DNA of 64,000 bases from an uncultured Clostridia bacterium (GCA_945868505.1 CAMBLO010000006.1:1-64000), one strand, 5' to 3'; positions 50,844-60,073 are shown, numbered from the stretch's first letter. Notes: a model not told the origin generated them from the sequence alone. Program-made: numbers and translations.

Positions 50844-51644
50844 ATGGCATGGCTGGGTTTTGTCACATTGATAACGATATATTGGTGTTTTTTCCTGGTT
50901 GTGACCACAGGACGATGGGGCTGGGGACTTTTGACAGGCTGGCTTTTGCCCATCCTTGCCATGGCTATCAGCTTTCAGGAGGGGATGCAGGTCAATGGGC
51001 TGATGGTGCTTATCTGCCTGTCCCTGTTTTTGCTCTGCCGCAGAGGGCTGACGGAGATTCGCGGCTGGAATATCAAGCAGAGGAAAAAACATCCTGTGGT
51101 GTTCTGGACGTTGTATGCCGTGATTTTTCTGCTGATGCTCTACAGTGTGGCTCAGGCGCAGATCAGGGGCTATGTCCTGAATATTCAGGGCTGGGGCAGT
51201 GAAACCATGCCCTATGTGCGCCTGTTTTTGACCATCCTTCCGCTGCTGGTACTGAATTATTTCTATACCGCTCAGGTCTATACGGGCATTGACCGTTCCA
51301 GATTGAAGGAATGGGAGTTGATTCTGCTGTCCTGCCGTTGTTTCGTTTCCCATGAAAGCGGTGCGGAAAAAATCGCCAAACAGGGACATTATCTGGAAGG
51401 CATCAATAATGGGGTGACTTATCACTTCCAGCTGACGAAGCGTACCTTCCAAATGCTGAAAAAAGAAAAGACCCTGCGTCTGCAGATTCGGACAGGCCTT
51501 TTCGGCGGTCTGTATATCATGGAATTGGAAAATCCGGATTTCTTCAAACGTGTCCGCCGTCTGGACAGAAAATATGCTAAATTTGGTATCTTTTTCTGTT
51601 CGCTGGTGATGGCATTTGGCGTTTGGCTGTTCTGGTTCTATTAA
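50844..51644 (+). CDS. Hypothetical membrane protein
   Basis: 266 aa. Four or five N-terminal spans (to about 145), a soluble part (about 150-235) that reads like a beta-rich cytoplasmic domain, and a C-terminal span ending in VWLFWFY. I recognise no family. The start is preceded by AAGGAGTTCGG from the repeat unit. Confidence 0.72.
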   Translation: MAWLGFVTLITIYWCFFLVVTTGRWGWGLLTGWLLPILAMAISFQEGMQVNGLMVLICLSLFLLCRRGLTEIRGWNIKQRKKHPVVFWTLYAVIFLLMLYSVAQAQIRGYVLNIQGWGSETMPYVRLFLTILPLLVLNYFYTAQVYTGIDRSRLKEWELILLSCRCFVSHESGAEKIAKQGHYLEGINNGVTYHFQLTKRTFQMLKKEKTLRLQIRTGLFGGLYIMELENPDFFKRVRRLDRKYAKFGIFFCSLVMAFGVWLFWFY

Positions 51645-51652
51645 GAAAAATA

Positions 51653-51686
51653 AAAGCCTTAAACTCGAGAAGTTTAAGGCTTTTTA
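51653..51686. terminator. Bidirectional terminator
   Basis: AAAGCCTTAAACT-CGAG-AAGTTTAAGGCTTT with A and T runs, between convergent genes. Confidence 0.88.
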
Positions 51687-51693
51687 CGTTCTA

Positions 51694-52236
51694 TCATCTT
51701 TTTCGATGCTGCGCCGGTTCTACATCTTTTCGAAGGAAACAATCATATAATTCTTCCGATGCGCTGACCAGCTTTCCATTCACGACAGCCCGCAAGGGGG
51801 CATCTTCCCACACCAGTTCCTGCCATTCCAAGGCGCAGCCCCTTCTGAAGTTACGGGGAAGGAGATTTTCTTTGGAAAAAAAGAGGGGCCATTCTTCGGG
51901 CGCAATCTCTTCCCATCTGTCCCATATAATAACGTCGCCATTGGTACATTCATAATAGGAAGGCAGCTCGATGCCATGGATTTGGATATCCTCCAAATCC
52001 TCCAGTTCTGACATCAGCCAAAAGAAGCCTGCCATGTCGTCAGGGTCTTGGCTGTACCAGACCCGCAGAGATTCGCCGTTTTCTGCCCGTATCCGCAGTT
52101 CTGTCAGGTCGGGATAGTTTTTTTCCATCAGATTCCCCACACTAAGGGACAGATCAAAGGAATAAATATTTTTTTTGGAGACACCTGCAGATTTCAACAT
52201 ACTACCGGTTCCGCGTCCAAATACAAGTTCAATCAT
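51694..52236 (-). CDS. DUF1835/DUF3658-like protein
   Basis: 180 aa from ATG 52236, preceded by AAGGAGGTGG. The long upstream frame on this strand is antisense to spoIID and is rejected. MIELVFGRGTGSMLKSA resembles the DUF1835 start, and LRAVVNGKLVSASEELYD the end of DUF3658. It is shorter than typical members. Function unknown; divergent from spoIID. Confidence 0.75.
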   Translation of the reverse strand: MIELVFGRGTGSMLKSAGVSKKNIYSFDLSLSVGNLMEKNYPDLTELRIRAENGESLRVWYSQDPDDMAGFFWLMSELEDLEDIQIHGIELPSYYECTNGDVIIWDRWEEIAPEEWPLFFSKENLLPRNFRRGCALEWQELVWEDAPLRAVVNGKLVSASEELYDCFLRKDVEPAQHRKR

Positions 52237-52314
52237 GGTATCCACCTCCTTCTTCCATTCTAATTCATTTTGTCGGGGAAATCCACATATCCTGAACAGA
52301 AGGGATGTGTCTCT

Positions 52315-53214
52315 ATGAAAAAAATCCTTGGCGTGGTGCTTTTTTATATACTTTTGGCGGTGCTTCTCCTGCCTCTTTTGGTGACGGCTCTTTGCGGCGG
52401 CTTTGGCAAAGAGATGCCCCAACAGGCGAAGGCTCTTTACGGCTTGGCAGACCTTGCCCCGTTGGATTCTGAATTGGAGGAATACGTAGTAGGGGTGGTG
52501 GCGGCGGAAATGCCTGCGGCTTTCCCGGAAGAAGCCCTGAAAGCCCAAGCCGTTGCTGCCCGTACCTATCAGGTGCGGCAGATGCAGGCGGCGGGCAGTG
52601 ATGCCGTCCTCTATGATGTGGGACAGGCATATATTACCTCGGAGGAACAGAAGAAAAAATGGGGGGAGAATTACGCTTTTTATGCCGCAAAAATACGAAA
52701 TGCCGTCTGTGCTACGGCGGGGGAAATCATGGTATATGATGGTGAGCCTATTCTGGCGGCCTTCCATGCTCAAAGCGCAGGGAAAACAGAGGATGCGGAA
52801 AATGTCTGGAACAGCCCGGTGCCTTATCTGAAAAGCGTGGACAGCAGTGAGGACAAAAACGCCCCAGACAACAAAACCACAGTGACCTTTTCCGCAAAGG
52901 AGATTTCGGACAAACTGGGCTGCGAAGCGAAAAATATTTCTATTCTCAGCCGTACCGATGCGGGCTATGTGGACAGGGTGCAGGTGGGAGACAAAACGTT
53001 TACGGGCAGAGAACTGCGGGAAGCCCTTGGCCTTCGCAGCACCAATTTTACTGTGGAAAAGGAAGGGGATGGCTTTCGCTTTACTGTATTTGGCTATGGA
53101 CATGGGGCTGGCATGAGCCAGTATGGGGCATCCTTTTTGGCAGAAAAGGGAATGGATTACCATGAAATTTTGAAACATTATTATACGGGCATCGATTTTC
53201 GGAAGATTGCATAA
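52315..53214 (+). CDS. spoIID: Stage II sporulation protein D
   Basis: 299 aa from ATG 52315 (AAGGGATG upstream). One N-terminal span (about 4-25), then the SpoIID domain with VAAEMPAAFPEEALKAQAVAARTY and GYGHGAGMSQYGA near the end. Lytic transglycosylase that, with SpoIIP and SpoIIM, drives engulfment. Followed 45 nt later by spoIIQ. Confidence 0.94.
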   Translation: MKKILGVVLFYILLAVLLLPLLVTALCGGFGKEMPQQAKALYGLADLAPLDSELEEYVVGVVAAEMPAAFPEEALKAQAVAARTYQVRQMQAAGSDAVLYDVGQAYITSEEQKKKWGENYAFYAAKIRNAVCATAGEIMVYDGEPILAAFHAQSAGKTEDAENVWNSPVPYLKSVDSSEDKNAPDNKTTVTFSAKEISDKLGCEAKNISILSRTDAGYVDRVQVGDKTFTGRELREALGLRSTNFTVEKEGDGFRFTVFGYGHGAGMSQYGASFLAEKGMDYHEILKHYYTGIDFRKIA

Positions 53215-53258
53215 AACCTTCCTGTGCTGGCAACAATAGCATCGGAGGTGCTATTGAA

Positions 53259-53954
53259 ATGAGAAAAAATGAGAAAGAAACAGCAAAGCGGATGCAGACC
53301 ATCGCCATCTGCGGCTGTCTGTGTCTGGTGGCAGTGGGGGCAGGGGTGACCTATCGTGCCTTTGACAAAACCCCTGCGGAATCCGTTGATTTTGCGGAAG
53401 GGGAACAGCCCGTAACAGCGGTGCAGACCCCTACTGTGGATACGGCAATTTTAAATCGGGACAAGCAGAGCAACGACCCCGGGGAAACCCCTGATACAAA
53501 GGAAAAAACACCTGCAAAGCAGGAAGAGGAAAAACCCGCCAAGCCTGTGTTTGCCTATCCTGTGGAAGGGGAAATCCTTCTGCCTTACAGCATGGACCAT
53601 GCCATCTATGACCCTACGTTGGACCAGTATCGCACCAATGCCAGCATTAGCCTTTCCGCAGAGGAAGGGACAGCAGTCAAAGCGGCGGCGGATGGCGTTG
53701 TGAAAAAGGTAAAAGAGGATACGGAAACGGGTATGACCGTTGTCATCGAACACGGGGAAAACTGGCTGACTACATACGGTCAGCTGGATGAGACCGTAAA
53801 AGTAAAGGAAGGCGAAACTGTAAAGCAGGGGCAGACCATTGGTTCTGTGGCTGCGCCAACAAAATATGGCGTGGCACTGGGCAGCCATCTGGAATTTGCC
53901 ATGGAGCAGAACGGAGAACCGAAAGACCCTGCGGAAAATCTGAAGAAAAGCTGA
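53259..53954 (+). CDS. spoIIQ: SpoIIQ-like M23 protein
   Basis: 231 aa. One N-terminal span (about 14-33), a Pro/Thr/Glu/Lys-rich linker to about 97, then an M23 (LytM) fold. The first His/Asp zinc site is missing (NASISLSAEEG instead of H-x-G-x-D) and the last motif is GSHLEF with one His, so it is probably not an enzyme, as in Bacillus SpoIIQ. It likely forms the forespore side of the SpoIIQ-SpoIIIAH channel. The spoIID-spoIIQ order is common in Clostridia. Confidence 0.85.
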   Translation: MRKNEKETAKRMQTIAICGCLCLVAVGAGVTYRAFDKTPAESVDFAEGEQPVTAVQTPTVDTAILNRDKQSNDPGETPDTKEKTPAKQEEEKPAKPVFAYPVEGEILLPYSMDHAIYDPTLDQYRTNASISLSAEEGTAVKAAADGVVKKVKEDTETGMTVVIEHGENWLTTYGQLDETVKVKEGETVKQGQTIGSVAAPTKYGVALGSHLEFAMEQNGEPKDPAENLKKS

Positions 53955-54117
53955 ACGGGAAAGAAGTCTGGGGAAAAGTATTTTTTGTCAGGCTTCTTTT
54001 TTTGTGAAAAAGAATTGTGAAAAACCGCTTTTTCTGAAAAAACCGCTTTACGAAATTTCGGAAAGAGGATAAAATGGTAGGACAAGGGTAATCCTATTTA
54101 GACAGGGGGGTTGAAGT

Positions 54118-54633
54118 ATGAAACGTTTGTCTATCGTAAAAGGTGATATTGTAAAAGCAAAAACAGATGCCATCGTCAATGCAGCCAATACGTCTCTTTT
54201 GGGGGGCGGCGGTGTGGATGGTGCCATCCATCGTGCCGCAGGGCCGGAGCTTTTGGCAGAATGTGAAACATTGCATGGCTGCCCCACCGGCGAGGCAAAA
54301 ATCACAAAGGGCTATAAGCTGAAGGCGAAATATGTCATCCATACGCCCGGGCCCATTTGGCGGGGCGGCAAATGGGGCGAAGAGGAGCTTTTGGCAAATT
54401 GCTATAAAAATTCTCTTGCCCTAGCAAAGGAAAATGGCGTAAAATCCATTGCCTTCCCTTCCATCAGTACGGGGGTCTATCGTTTCCCTGTGGACCAGGC
54501 GGCAAGGATCGCTGTGGGCGAGATTTTGCATTTTCTGGAAAATGACGATTCCATGGAACAGATCGTTTTGGTCTGCTTCGATGACAGAACCAAGGAAGCC
54601 TATCTGGATGCGCTGGCAGAGCTGACAGCATAA
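54118..54633 (+). CDS. Macro-domain protein (O-acetyl-ADP-ribose deacetylase type)
   Basis: 171 aa, one macro domain: [34 protein letters not shown] and [10 protein letters not shown] match the YmdB branch. Should bind or hydrolyse ADP-ribose derivatives. No sirtuin or ADP-ribosyltransferase gene is near. Own terminator. Confidence 0.92.
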   Translation: MKRLSIVKGDIVKAKTDAIVNAANTSLLGGGGVDGAIHRAAGPELLAECETLHGCPTGEAKITKGYKLKAKYVIHTPGPIWRGGKWGEEELLANCYKNSLALAKENGVKSIAFPSISTGVYRFPVDQAARIAVGEILHFLENDDSMEQIVLVCFDDRTKEAYLDALAELTA

Positions 54634-54651
54634 AAATCATACAAAAAACAA

Positions 54652-54687
54652 TAAAATCTCGGGCAAAAAATGTCCGGGATTTTTTAT
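54652..54687 (+). terminator. Terminator of the macro-domain gene
   Basis: AAATCTCGG and CCGGGATTT with one mismatch, then TTTA. Confidence 0.7.
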
Positions 54688-54749
54688 TGATACAATTTGA
54701 TATAAGATTTTATGTGAACCTATGAGCGATATGGCTACGAACATCCTTT

Positions 54750-54865
54750 TGTGGAAAAAGTGGAGAAACTCACCGGGTTATCCACAATTAAAATCCTTAG
54801 AACGCAAGTTTTCCACAAAGTTGTTCACATTATCCACAGTTTCCGTGGGAATAAATTGTGGAAAA
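54750..54865. other. Cluster of DnaA-box sequences in a gene-free region
   Basis: Perfect TTATCCACA at 54778-54786 and 54830-54838. TTTTCCACA at 54809-54817, and inverted at 54750-54758 and 54857-54865. TTGTTCACA at 54821-54829. Further TGTGGATTT and AAATCCACA matches lie at 54887 and about 54936. Downstream, 54962-55100 is very AT-rich with A/T runs. The whole spacer 54688-55235 has no gene. This is the make-up of a replication origin or a DnaA-titrating site. Confidence 0.75.
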
Positions 54866-55235
54866 AGGGGGAACGGATGTGTTTTTTGTGGATTTCTGAA
54901 AAGCCCGAAAATCCGCCATTTTTCATTTAGAGAAAAATCCACAGAAATCTATAAACTGGATTATGGAAACTAAAAAATAAAAATCCACCAAAATTTTTTG
55001 TTGGTATTGTCGCAAAAAAATTATCGAAAATTAAGGGATTTTTTTTCGAAAGAAAAAAGGGATTTGAAAAAATATGGAGAATATTAAGAATAAACGGGGA
55101 GAAAGTTTCTAAAAGAAATACCGTGCGATGGGTCAGAAAGATCCGATTTATCTTTTGAATCTCATCGGCGTTGCCGATTTGATATATTTGCCGATCCTCC
55201 TTAGAGATGAGAGGATCACGAAGGGAGTTGTTTTT

Positions 55236-55781
55236 ATGCGTTATAACATTATTGGTAAGAACATCGATGTATGGGACAAAACAAAAGAGATGATTGAAAA
55301 GAAGATGGATCGTATCACTAAGCTGTTTCCTGCGGATACAGAAGCGACCATCACACTGAGTCTGGAAAAATTGGTTTCCACTGTTGAAGTGACCATTCCT
55401 ATGAATAAAAGATATGTACGCGCAGAAGTACAGGATCCTGATATGACAGCAGCTATGGATAAAGCTGTGGATATCCTGGAAGGTCAGGTCGTACGTTATA
55501 AAAAACGGATGCGTACAAAAGTAAGAAGCGGCGCAGAAGCTTATGCAGCAGAATATGCAACCATTCTGGTTCCCGAAGAAGATTTGGATGATGAACCCAT
55601 GGTGAAGATCGAAAAAGTAAAACATTTCGAAGTAAAACCTATGGATGCAGAAGAAGCCGTTATGGAAATGGAACTGGTAGGTCACAATTTCTTCGTATTC
55701 CGTAATGGGGAAACGGACGAAGTAAACGTTGTTTATAAGAGAAAGAACGGTACATACGGCCTGATCGAACCCGAATATTGA
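55236..55781 (+). CDS. hpf: Long-form ribosome hibernation factor HPF
   Basis: 181 aa from ATG 55236 (AAGGGAG upstream). N-terminal YfiA-like domain (about 1-100) and C-terminal dimerisation domain (about 125-181) with VRTK.. to FFVFRNGETDEVNVVYKRKNGTYGLIEP. Joins two 70S ribosomes into 100S dimers in stationary phase. The leader has hairpins ATCGGC-GTT-GCCGAT and GATCCTC/GAGGATC just before the start. secA lies a few genes on, as in many Firmicutes. Confidence 0.95.
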   Translation: MRYNIIGKNIDVWDKTKEMIEKKMDRITKLFPADTEATITLSLEKLVSTVEVTIPMNKRYVRAEVQDPDMTAAMDKAVDILEGQVVRYKKRMRTKVRSGAEAYAAEYATILVPEEDLDDEPMVKIEKVKHFEVKPMDAEEAVMEMELVGHNFFVFRNGETDEVNVVYKRKNGTYGLIEPEY

Positions 55782-55823
55782 TAAAAGCGGAGAAAAGTCT
55801 TATGGAATAGCAATTTGACAAGG

Positions 55824-55910
55824 TCGCTGGCGAAGCGAGGCAAAGCACTATGACATAAGAAGTTTACGAAGCAACTCAAGCCTTAGACCTTTGGTCTAAG
55901 GCTTTCTTTT
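55824..55910 (+). terminator. Small hairpin and terminator after hpf
   Basis: TCGCT-GGCGA-AGCGA at 55824-55838 and the terminator AGCCTTAGACC-TTT-GGTCTAAGGCT at 55879-55903, then TTCTTTT. Confidence 0.75.
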
Positions 55911-55962
55911 AGAAAAAATCAGGGGATGCGGCTGCATCTTTTTTCAGGAAAGGAGAATAGAT

Positions 55963-56376
55963 ATGTGGTTTGTATTTGCATTACTGTCTGCGATTTTTGC
56001 GGCACTGACCTCTATATTGGCAAAGATTGGGATAGATGGTGTCAATTCCAATTTGGCAACTGCCATCAGAACCGTAGTGGTAGTCATCATGGCATGGGGC
56101 ATGGTTTTTTTGACCAATGCCCAGAGCGGCATTTCAGCCATCAGCAGAAAAAGCTGGATATTCTTGATTTTATCAGGTCTGGCAACAGGGGCATCATGGT
56201 TGTGTTATTACAGGGCATTGCAAATAGGGGAAGCATCAAAAGTAGTTCCCATTGATAAATTAAGCGTGGTCATTACATTGGTGCTGGCTTTCGTATTTTT
56301 GCACGAAACCTTTACCATGAAGTCTTTGATCGGCTGTGTTCTGATCGGGATAGGAACGTTAGTTATGGTTCTGTAA
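55963..56376 (+). CDS. Single-domain EamA transporter
   Basis: 137 aa, one EamA unit with four or five spans instead of the usual two-unit, ten-span form. The pattern LATGASWLCYYRALQIGEASKVVPIDKLSVV is strongly conserved in this short class, which is thought to work as a dimer. Substrate unknown. Confidence 0.88.
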   Translation: MWFVFALLSAIFAALTSILAKIGIDGVNSNLATAIRTVVVVIMAWGMVFLTNAQSGISAISRKSWIFLILSGLATGASWLCYYRALQIGEASKVVPIDKLSVVITLVLAFVFLHETFTMKSLIGCVLIGIGTLVMVL

Positions 56377-56393
56377 AATTTAAGTTACCACAG

Positions 56394-56415
56394 AGAGCGG
56401 AAACGCTCTTTTTTT
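56394..56415 (+). terminator. Terminator of the EamA gene
   Basis: AGAGCG-GAAA-CGCTCT, then T7. Confidence 0.85.
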
Positions 56416-56499
56416 AATGAAAACATACTTTTGCCTTAATGAAGTTTTAATATTGTATCCTTAAAATGGAATATATAACGAAAAAAGGAGGCGTATGCC

Positions 56500-58503
56500 A
56501 TGAAAAAAAGAGCTTTGGCGGCTTTGACTGTTCTCTGTGTTGCAGGGACACAGACAGCCTTTGCAGCCACAACAGAAACGACCGTGTCCCTTTCCGATGA
56601 CAAAATTCTGGTAAACGGAAAGGAAATTACAGAGGATGAAACGGCTGCCGTTTATCTGGATCACAAAAACGAAACCCACAGCGATGTGCCGCAGGAACTG
56701 GCGGATTTGGAAAACAGAGTCATTACCATTACAGATGGAGGCACATACATCTTTAGCGGCAGGGCAACGGATGCCCAGATTGCCGTTGCGGCGGAGGATT
56801 CTGACGATGTGCGTGTTGTCCTGAATGGGGTGGATATCACCTGCAGAACAGCGGCGGCTATTCAGGTTTATTCCGGTTCTGACCCCAGAACAGAAGGGGA
56901 ATATGGTGTGACCATTGAAATTGCTGAAGGCAGCGAAAATGTGGTGAATGGTTCCCACACAAAGAAGACCGACGAAGACGATATCAAGCATGATGCAGCC
57001 ATCAGCTCCAATATTTCCCTGGGCTTTGAAGGCAACGGCGATTTGACCGTCAATGGGGATAATGAGGGCATTGAGGTGAAATATGGACACCTGACCTTCA
57101 ACGGCGGGAATATTACCATAAATTCCAATGATGACCCCATCAATGGTTCCGAAGATGGTTATGCAGTGGTTACCATCAATGACGGCTACATTTTCAGCTC
57201 CGTCACCAGCGACCCTCAGTATGAAGGGGACGGCTTGGATTCTAATGGCTACATTAAAATCAACGGCGGTACCGCTATCAATCTGGCCCACCCTTACAGT
57301 ATGGACAGCGGCATCGATTCTGACTGCGGTTCCTATATCAACGGCGGCATCGTTGTTGGGGCAGGCAATATGTACGACCCTATTGAGGAGGATTCCGAAC
57401 AGCTTTATATGCTGTTGCAGTTTTCCGAAAGCACAGACGACCTGCTGGTGGTGACGGATGAGAATGATACCCCCATCTTTGCCTACGATTTCCCTTATAG
57501 CTATACCTACATCGCTTTCAGCACACCGGAACTGGAGGAAGGCACCTACCATGTTTATTTGGGCGGCGAGATTGAAGGCGTAGAAAAGGACGGTCTGTAT
57601 ACGGAAATCACATCCTATACAGGGGGCACGCAGCTCCACCATGGCGGCGCTGTGGTAAATGACAAAGGCTTTGGCGGGCAAAGACCGGAGGGCATGGAAC
57701 CGCCGGAAGGAATGCAAAAGGGCGAAAGACCTGCAGATGGTCAGCTGCCTGCGGATTTTGAAGAAAGAATGAAGGAAGAATTTGAAAAATGGGGCGAAGA
57801 AATGCCTGATGATTTCATGGAAAAACTGGAAAAGGGCGAAAGACCCGAGATGCCCGAGGGCATGGAAGGACAGATGCCACCCAGAGGAGACAGACAGATG
57901 GCATCTTCTTCTGACACCATCACAGAAGAATTCCGCCTGAGTAAGGACAGCAAAACCTTCACAAATGTTTCTTCCGTGGTGAATGCTTCTGATTTTACAG
58001 ATGTGGCGAAGGATGATTGGTATTACAATGCGGTCACTTCCGCAGCTTCCAAGGGCATCCTGAAAGGGGCAACGGAAACCACCTTCGCACCCACAGCTAC
58101 CATGACCAGGGGCGAAGCACTGGAAGCCATCTATGCACTGGCGGGCAAGCCTGCAGCAGGGGAAGCTACTTTCTCTGATATTGATGCAAACGCTTCCTAT
58201 TACGCAGCAGCGGCATGGGCGGAAAAGAACGGCATCCTGACAGATATCGCCGAAGGAAAGCTGGCAGCAGAGACAAAGGTAACCCGAGAGGAATTTGTAC
58301 AAATGCTGTATAACTATCTGGGCGGCGGAGCTGAAGGCACACTGGACAAGAAATTTGCCGATGCAGAGAAAGTGACAGCGGAAAATGCCTTTGCATGGGC
58401 ATTGGATTCCCATATCCTTTCCGGTAATCAGGAAAGCCTGCGCCCCTCTGCTTTGCTGACAAAGGCAGAAGCGGCAACCATGCTGATGAATACAGGAAAA
58501 TAA
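56500..58503 (+). CDS. SLH-anchored beta-helix carbohydrate-binding protein
   Basis: 667 aa. Signal peptide to about 23. Residues about 30-380 form a Cthe_2159-like (DUF4353) right-handed beta-helix with repeated NG, NGG and D-rich turns, a family that binds pectin-like acidic polysaccharide. Residues about 385-480 are a Glu/Met/Pro/Gly-rich linker (repeats like RPEGMEPPEGMQKGERP). Three SLH units fill about 485-667 (FTDVAKDDWYYNAV, FSDIDANASYYAAA, FADAEKVTAENAFAWA) and should tie it to wall polymer. Confidence 0.87.
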   Translation: MKKRALAALTVLCVAGTQTAFAATTETTVSLSDDKILVNGKEITEDETAAVYLDHKNETHSDVPQELADLENRVITITDGGTYIFSGRATDAQIAVAAEDSDDVRVVLNGVDITCRTAAAIQVYSGSDPRTEGEYGVTIEIAEGSENVVNGSHTKKTDEDDIKHDAAISSNISLGFEGNGDLTVNGDNEGIEVKYGHLTFNGGNITINSNDDPINGSEDGYAVVTINDGYIFSSVTSDPQYEGDGLDSNGYIKINGGTAINLAHPYSMDSGIDSDCGSYINGGIVVGAGNMYDPIEEDSEQLYMLLQFSESTDDLLVVTDENDTPIFAYDFPYSYTYIAFSTPELEEGTYHVYLGGEIEGVEKDGLYTEITSYTGGTQLHHGGAVVNDKGFGGQRPEGMEPPEGMQKGERPADGQLPADFEERMKEEFEKWGEEMPDDFMEKLEKGERPEMPEGMEGQMPPRGDRQMASSSDTITEEFRLSKDSKTFTNVSSVVNASDFTDVAKDDWYYNAVTSAASKGILKGATETTFAPTATMTRGEALEAIYALAGKPAAGEATFSDIDANASYYAAAAWAEKNGILTDIAEGKLAAETKVTREEFVQMLYNYLGGGAEGTLDKKFADAEKVTAENAFAWALDSHILSGNQESLRPSALLTKAEAATMLMNTGK

Positions 58504-58522
58504 GTAAAATAAGCAAAAAAAG

Positions 58523-58554
58523 AAAGGTACTCGAAAACCGAGTACCTTTTTTGA
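58523..58554. terminator. Terminator between the SLH and MATE genes
   Basis: AAGGTACTCG and CGAGTACCTT with A and T runs on both sides, so it serves both convergent genes. Confidence 0.88.
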
Positions 58555-58556
58555 TG

Positions 58557-59903
58557 TTACAGAGGTTTCTTTTCCCAAGGCTTCAACCGATAGAAGCCGA
58601 AGGAAAGAAGGGTGGACAAAGACCAGCCGAAGGGCCATGCCATCCAAATGCCCGTGGCACCGAAGCCGAGCCCCTTTGCGAAAACGAAGGCAAGGATTAC
58701 CCGCAGCAGCAGGTCTGTGAATGTGGTAGTCATAAAATAGAGCATGGCACTGCCGCCCCGCAGAACCCCGTCGCACATAACTTTGATGGTCACTACAAAA
58801 TAGAAGGGTGTCACGATATGGAGGAAGGTGATACCTGCCTGAATGGCGGCTTGGCTTTCTGCCTTCATGAACAGACCCATGGCTGTTTCGCTGCCGAAGA
58901 AATAGAACAGGAAGAAAGGAACACAGACCAAAATGCCCAGCAAAGCCCCGGCGCGGAAACCTTCCCCCACACGCTCTCGTTTTCCTGCACCCAAGTTTTG
59001 GGCTGTAAAGGAAGAAAGCCCATTTGACAGGGTCGTCATGCAGGTAACGGCAAAGGTGTTCAGCTTGATGGCGGCGGAATAGCCGGCAATGACGGCGGAA
59101 CCAAAGCTGTTGACCAAGGACTGGACGAACAGATTCCCCACGGAAACGAAGCACTGCTGCAAAATGCTGGGGATGGCAACAATGGCGATCTGTTTCAGCA
59201 TGGGGGCGGAAAATTTTTCATAGGGCTCATTGGTTCTTATCTGCTTCAAGCGATGGAGCAGGGTAATAAGGGCGAGAACAGAAGCTGCCCCTTGGGCAAC
59301 AAAGGTGGCCCATGCCACACCGGGAACGCCCATCCGCAGAACTACGACAAAAAGGATATCCAGCAGGATATTTGCCACGGAAGAACCAATCAGGAAATAC
59401 AGCGGCGTACGACTGTCCCCCAGAGAGGTAAAGATACCTGTGCAGATATTATAGAGGAACAGGAACAAAAAGCCGAATATGTAGATTTTCAGATACAGGG
59501 AGGCATCTGCAAAAACATTTTCGGGGGTCTGGATGAGGGCAAGGAGCCCATTCCCCAGAAGGAGCCCCAGAACAGTCATCACGATGCTGACACCGATGCA
59601 GGCGAAAAAGATGGTGCAGACGGCTGTTTTCAGCTTGCCATATTGCCTGCCGCCGAACAAGCGGGAAACCACCACGGCACAGCCGATATTGCTGCCCACA
59701 GCCACCGCCATGAAAATCATGGTGATGGGATAGGAGGCGCCAACGGCAGCCAAAGCATCCTCCCCGATGAACCGCCCGGCAATGATGCTGTCGGCAATGT
59801 TATACATTTGTTGGAACATAACGCTCAAAAGCATGGGTATGGAAAAGGCCCACAGCATTTTTCGGCTGCTGCCTTGGGTCAGATCTGTAATCAATCCAGT
59901 CAT
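58557..59903 (-). CDS. MATE family efflux transporter
   Basis: 448 aa, twelve membrane spans in two homologous halves. PMLLSVMFQQMYNIADSIIAGRFIGEDALAAVGASYP at the start is typical of the DinF-like/NorM branch. Exports cationic compounds with Na+ or H+. Leftward and alone. Confidence 0.93.
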   Translation of the reverse strand: MTGLITDLTQGSSRKMLWAFSIPMLLSVMFQQMYNIADSIIAGRFIGEDALAAVGASYPITMIFMAVAVGSNIGCAVVVSRLFGGRQYGKLKTAVCTIFFACIGVSIVMTVLGLLLGNGLLALIQTPENVFADASLYLKIYIFGFLFLFLYNICTGIFTSLGDSRTPLYFLIGSSVANILLDILFVVVLRMGVPGVAWATFVAQGAASVLALITLLHRLKQIRTNEPYEKFSAPMLKQIAIVAIPSILQQCFVSVGNLFVQSLVNSFGSAVIAGYSAAIKLNTFAVTCMTTLSNGLSSFTAQNLGAGKRERVGEGFRAGALLGILVCVPFFLFYFFGSETAMGLFMKAESQAAIQAGITFLHIVTPFYFVVTIKVMCDGVLRGGSAMLYFMTTTFTDLLLRVILAFVFAKGLGFGATGIWMAWPFGWSLSTLLSFGFYRLKPWEKKPL

Positions 59904-60073
59904 CTCCTTAAACTTAAATCAAAATTTTCACACACAGACAGTATACTCCTTTTTTTGAGAAAAGAAAGAAAAAAGAAGGAGAATTTTTGGGAAGTGTGAC
60001 AGTCGCCAAGGGGAATGTATTGTGGTATCATACTGAGATAGTGAAAAGAATGATTTGGTGAAGGAGCTTAAAA

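Noticed and set aside
50401..50962. Open frames in the 152-bp repeats, including repeated Cys-rich short peptides
   Set aside because: They differ in frame between units, start without ribosome binding sites and exist on both strands; they are shadows of the repeat.
52237..53178. N-terminal extension of the DUF1835-like frame on the minus strand
   Set aside because: It is antisense to spoIID; AAGGAGGTGG and ATG 52236 give a clean start.
54722..54973. 83-codon plus-strand frame
   Set aside because: It runs through the DnaA-box cluster, has no ribosome binding site, and its residues are dictated by the box repeats.
56461..59154. 897-codon open frame on the minus strand
   Set aside because: It runs opposite the SLH protein gene and out of frame with the MATE gene; both real genes have clear domains and signals.
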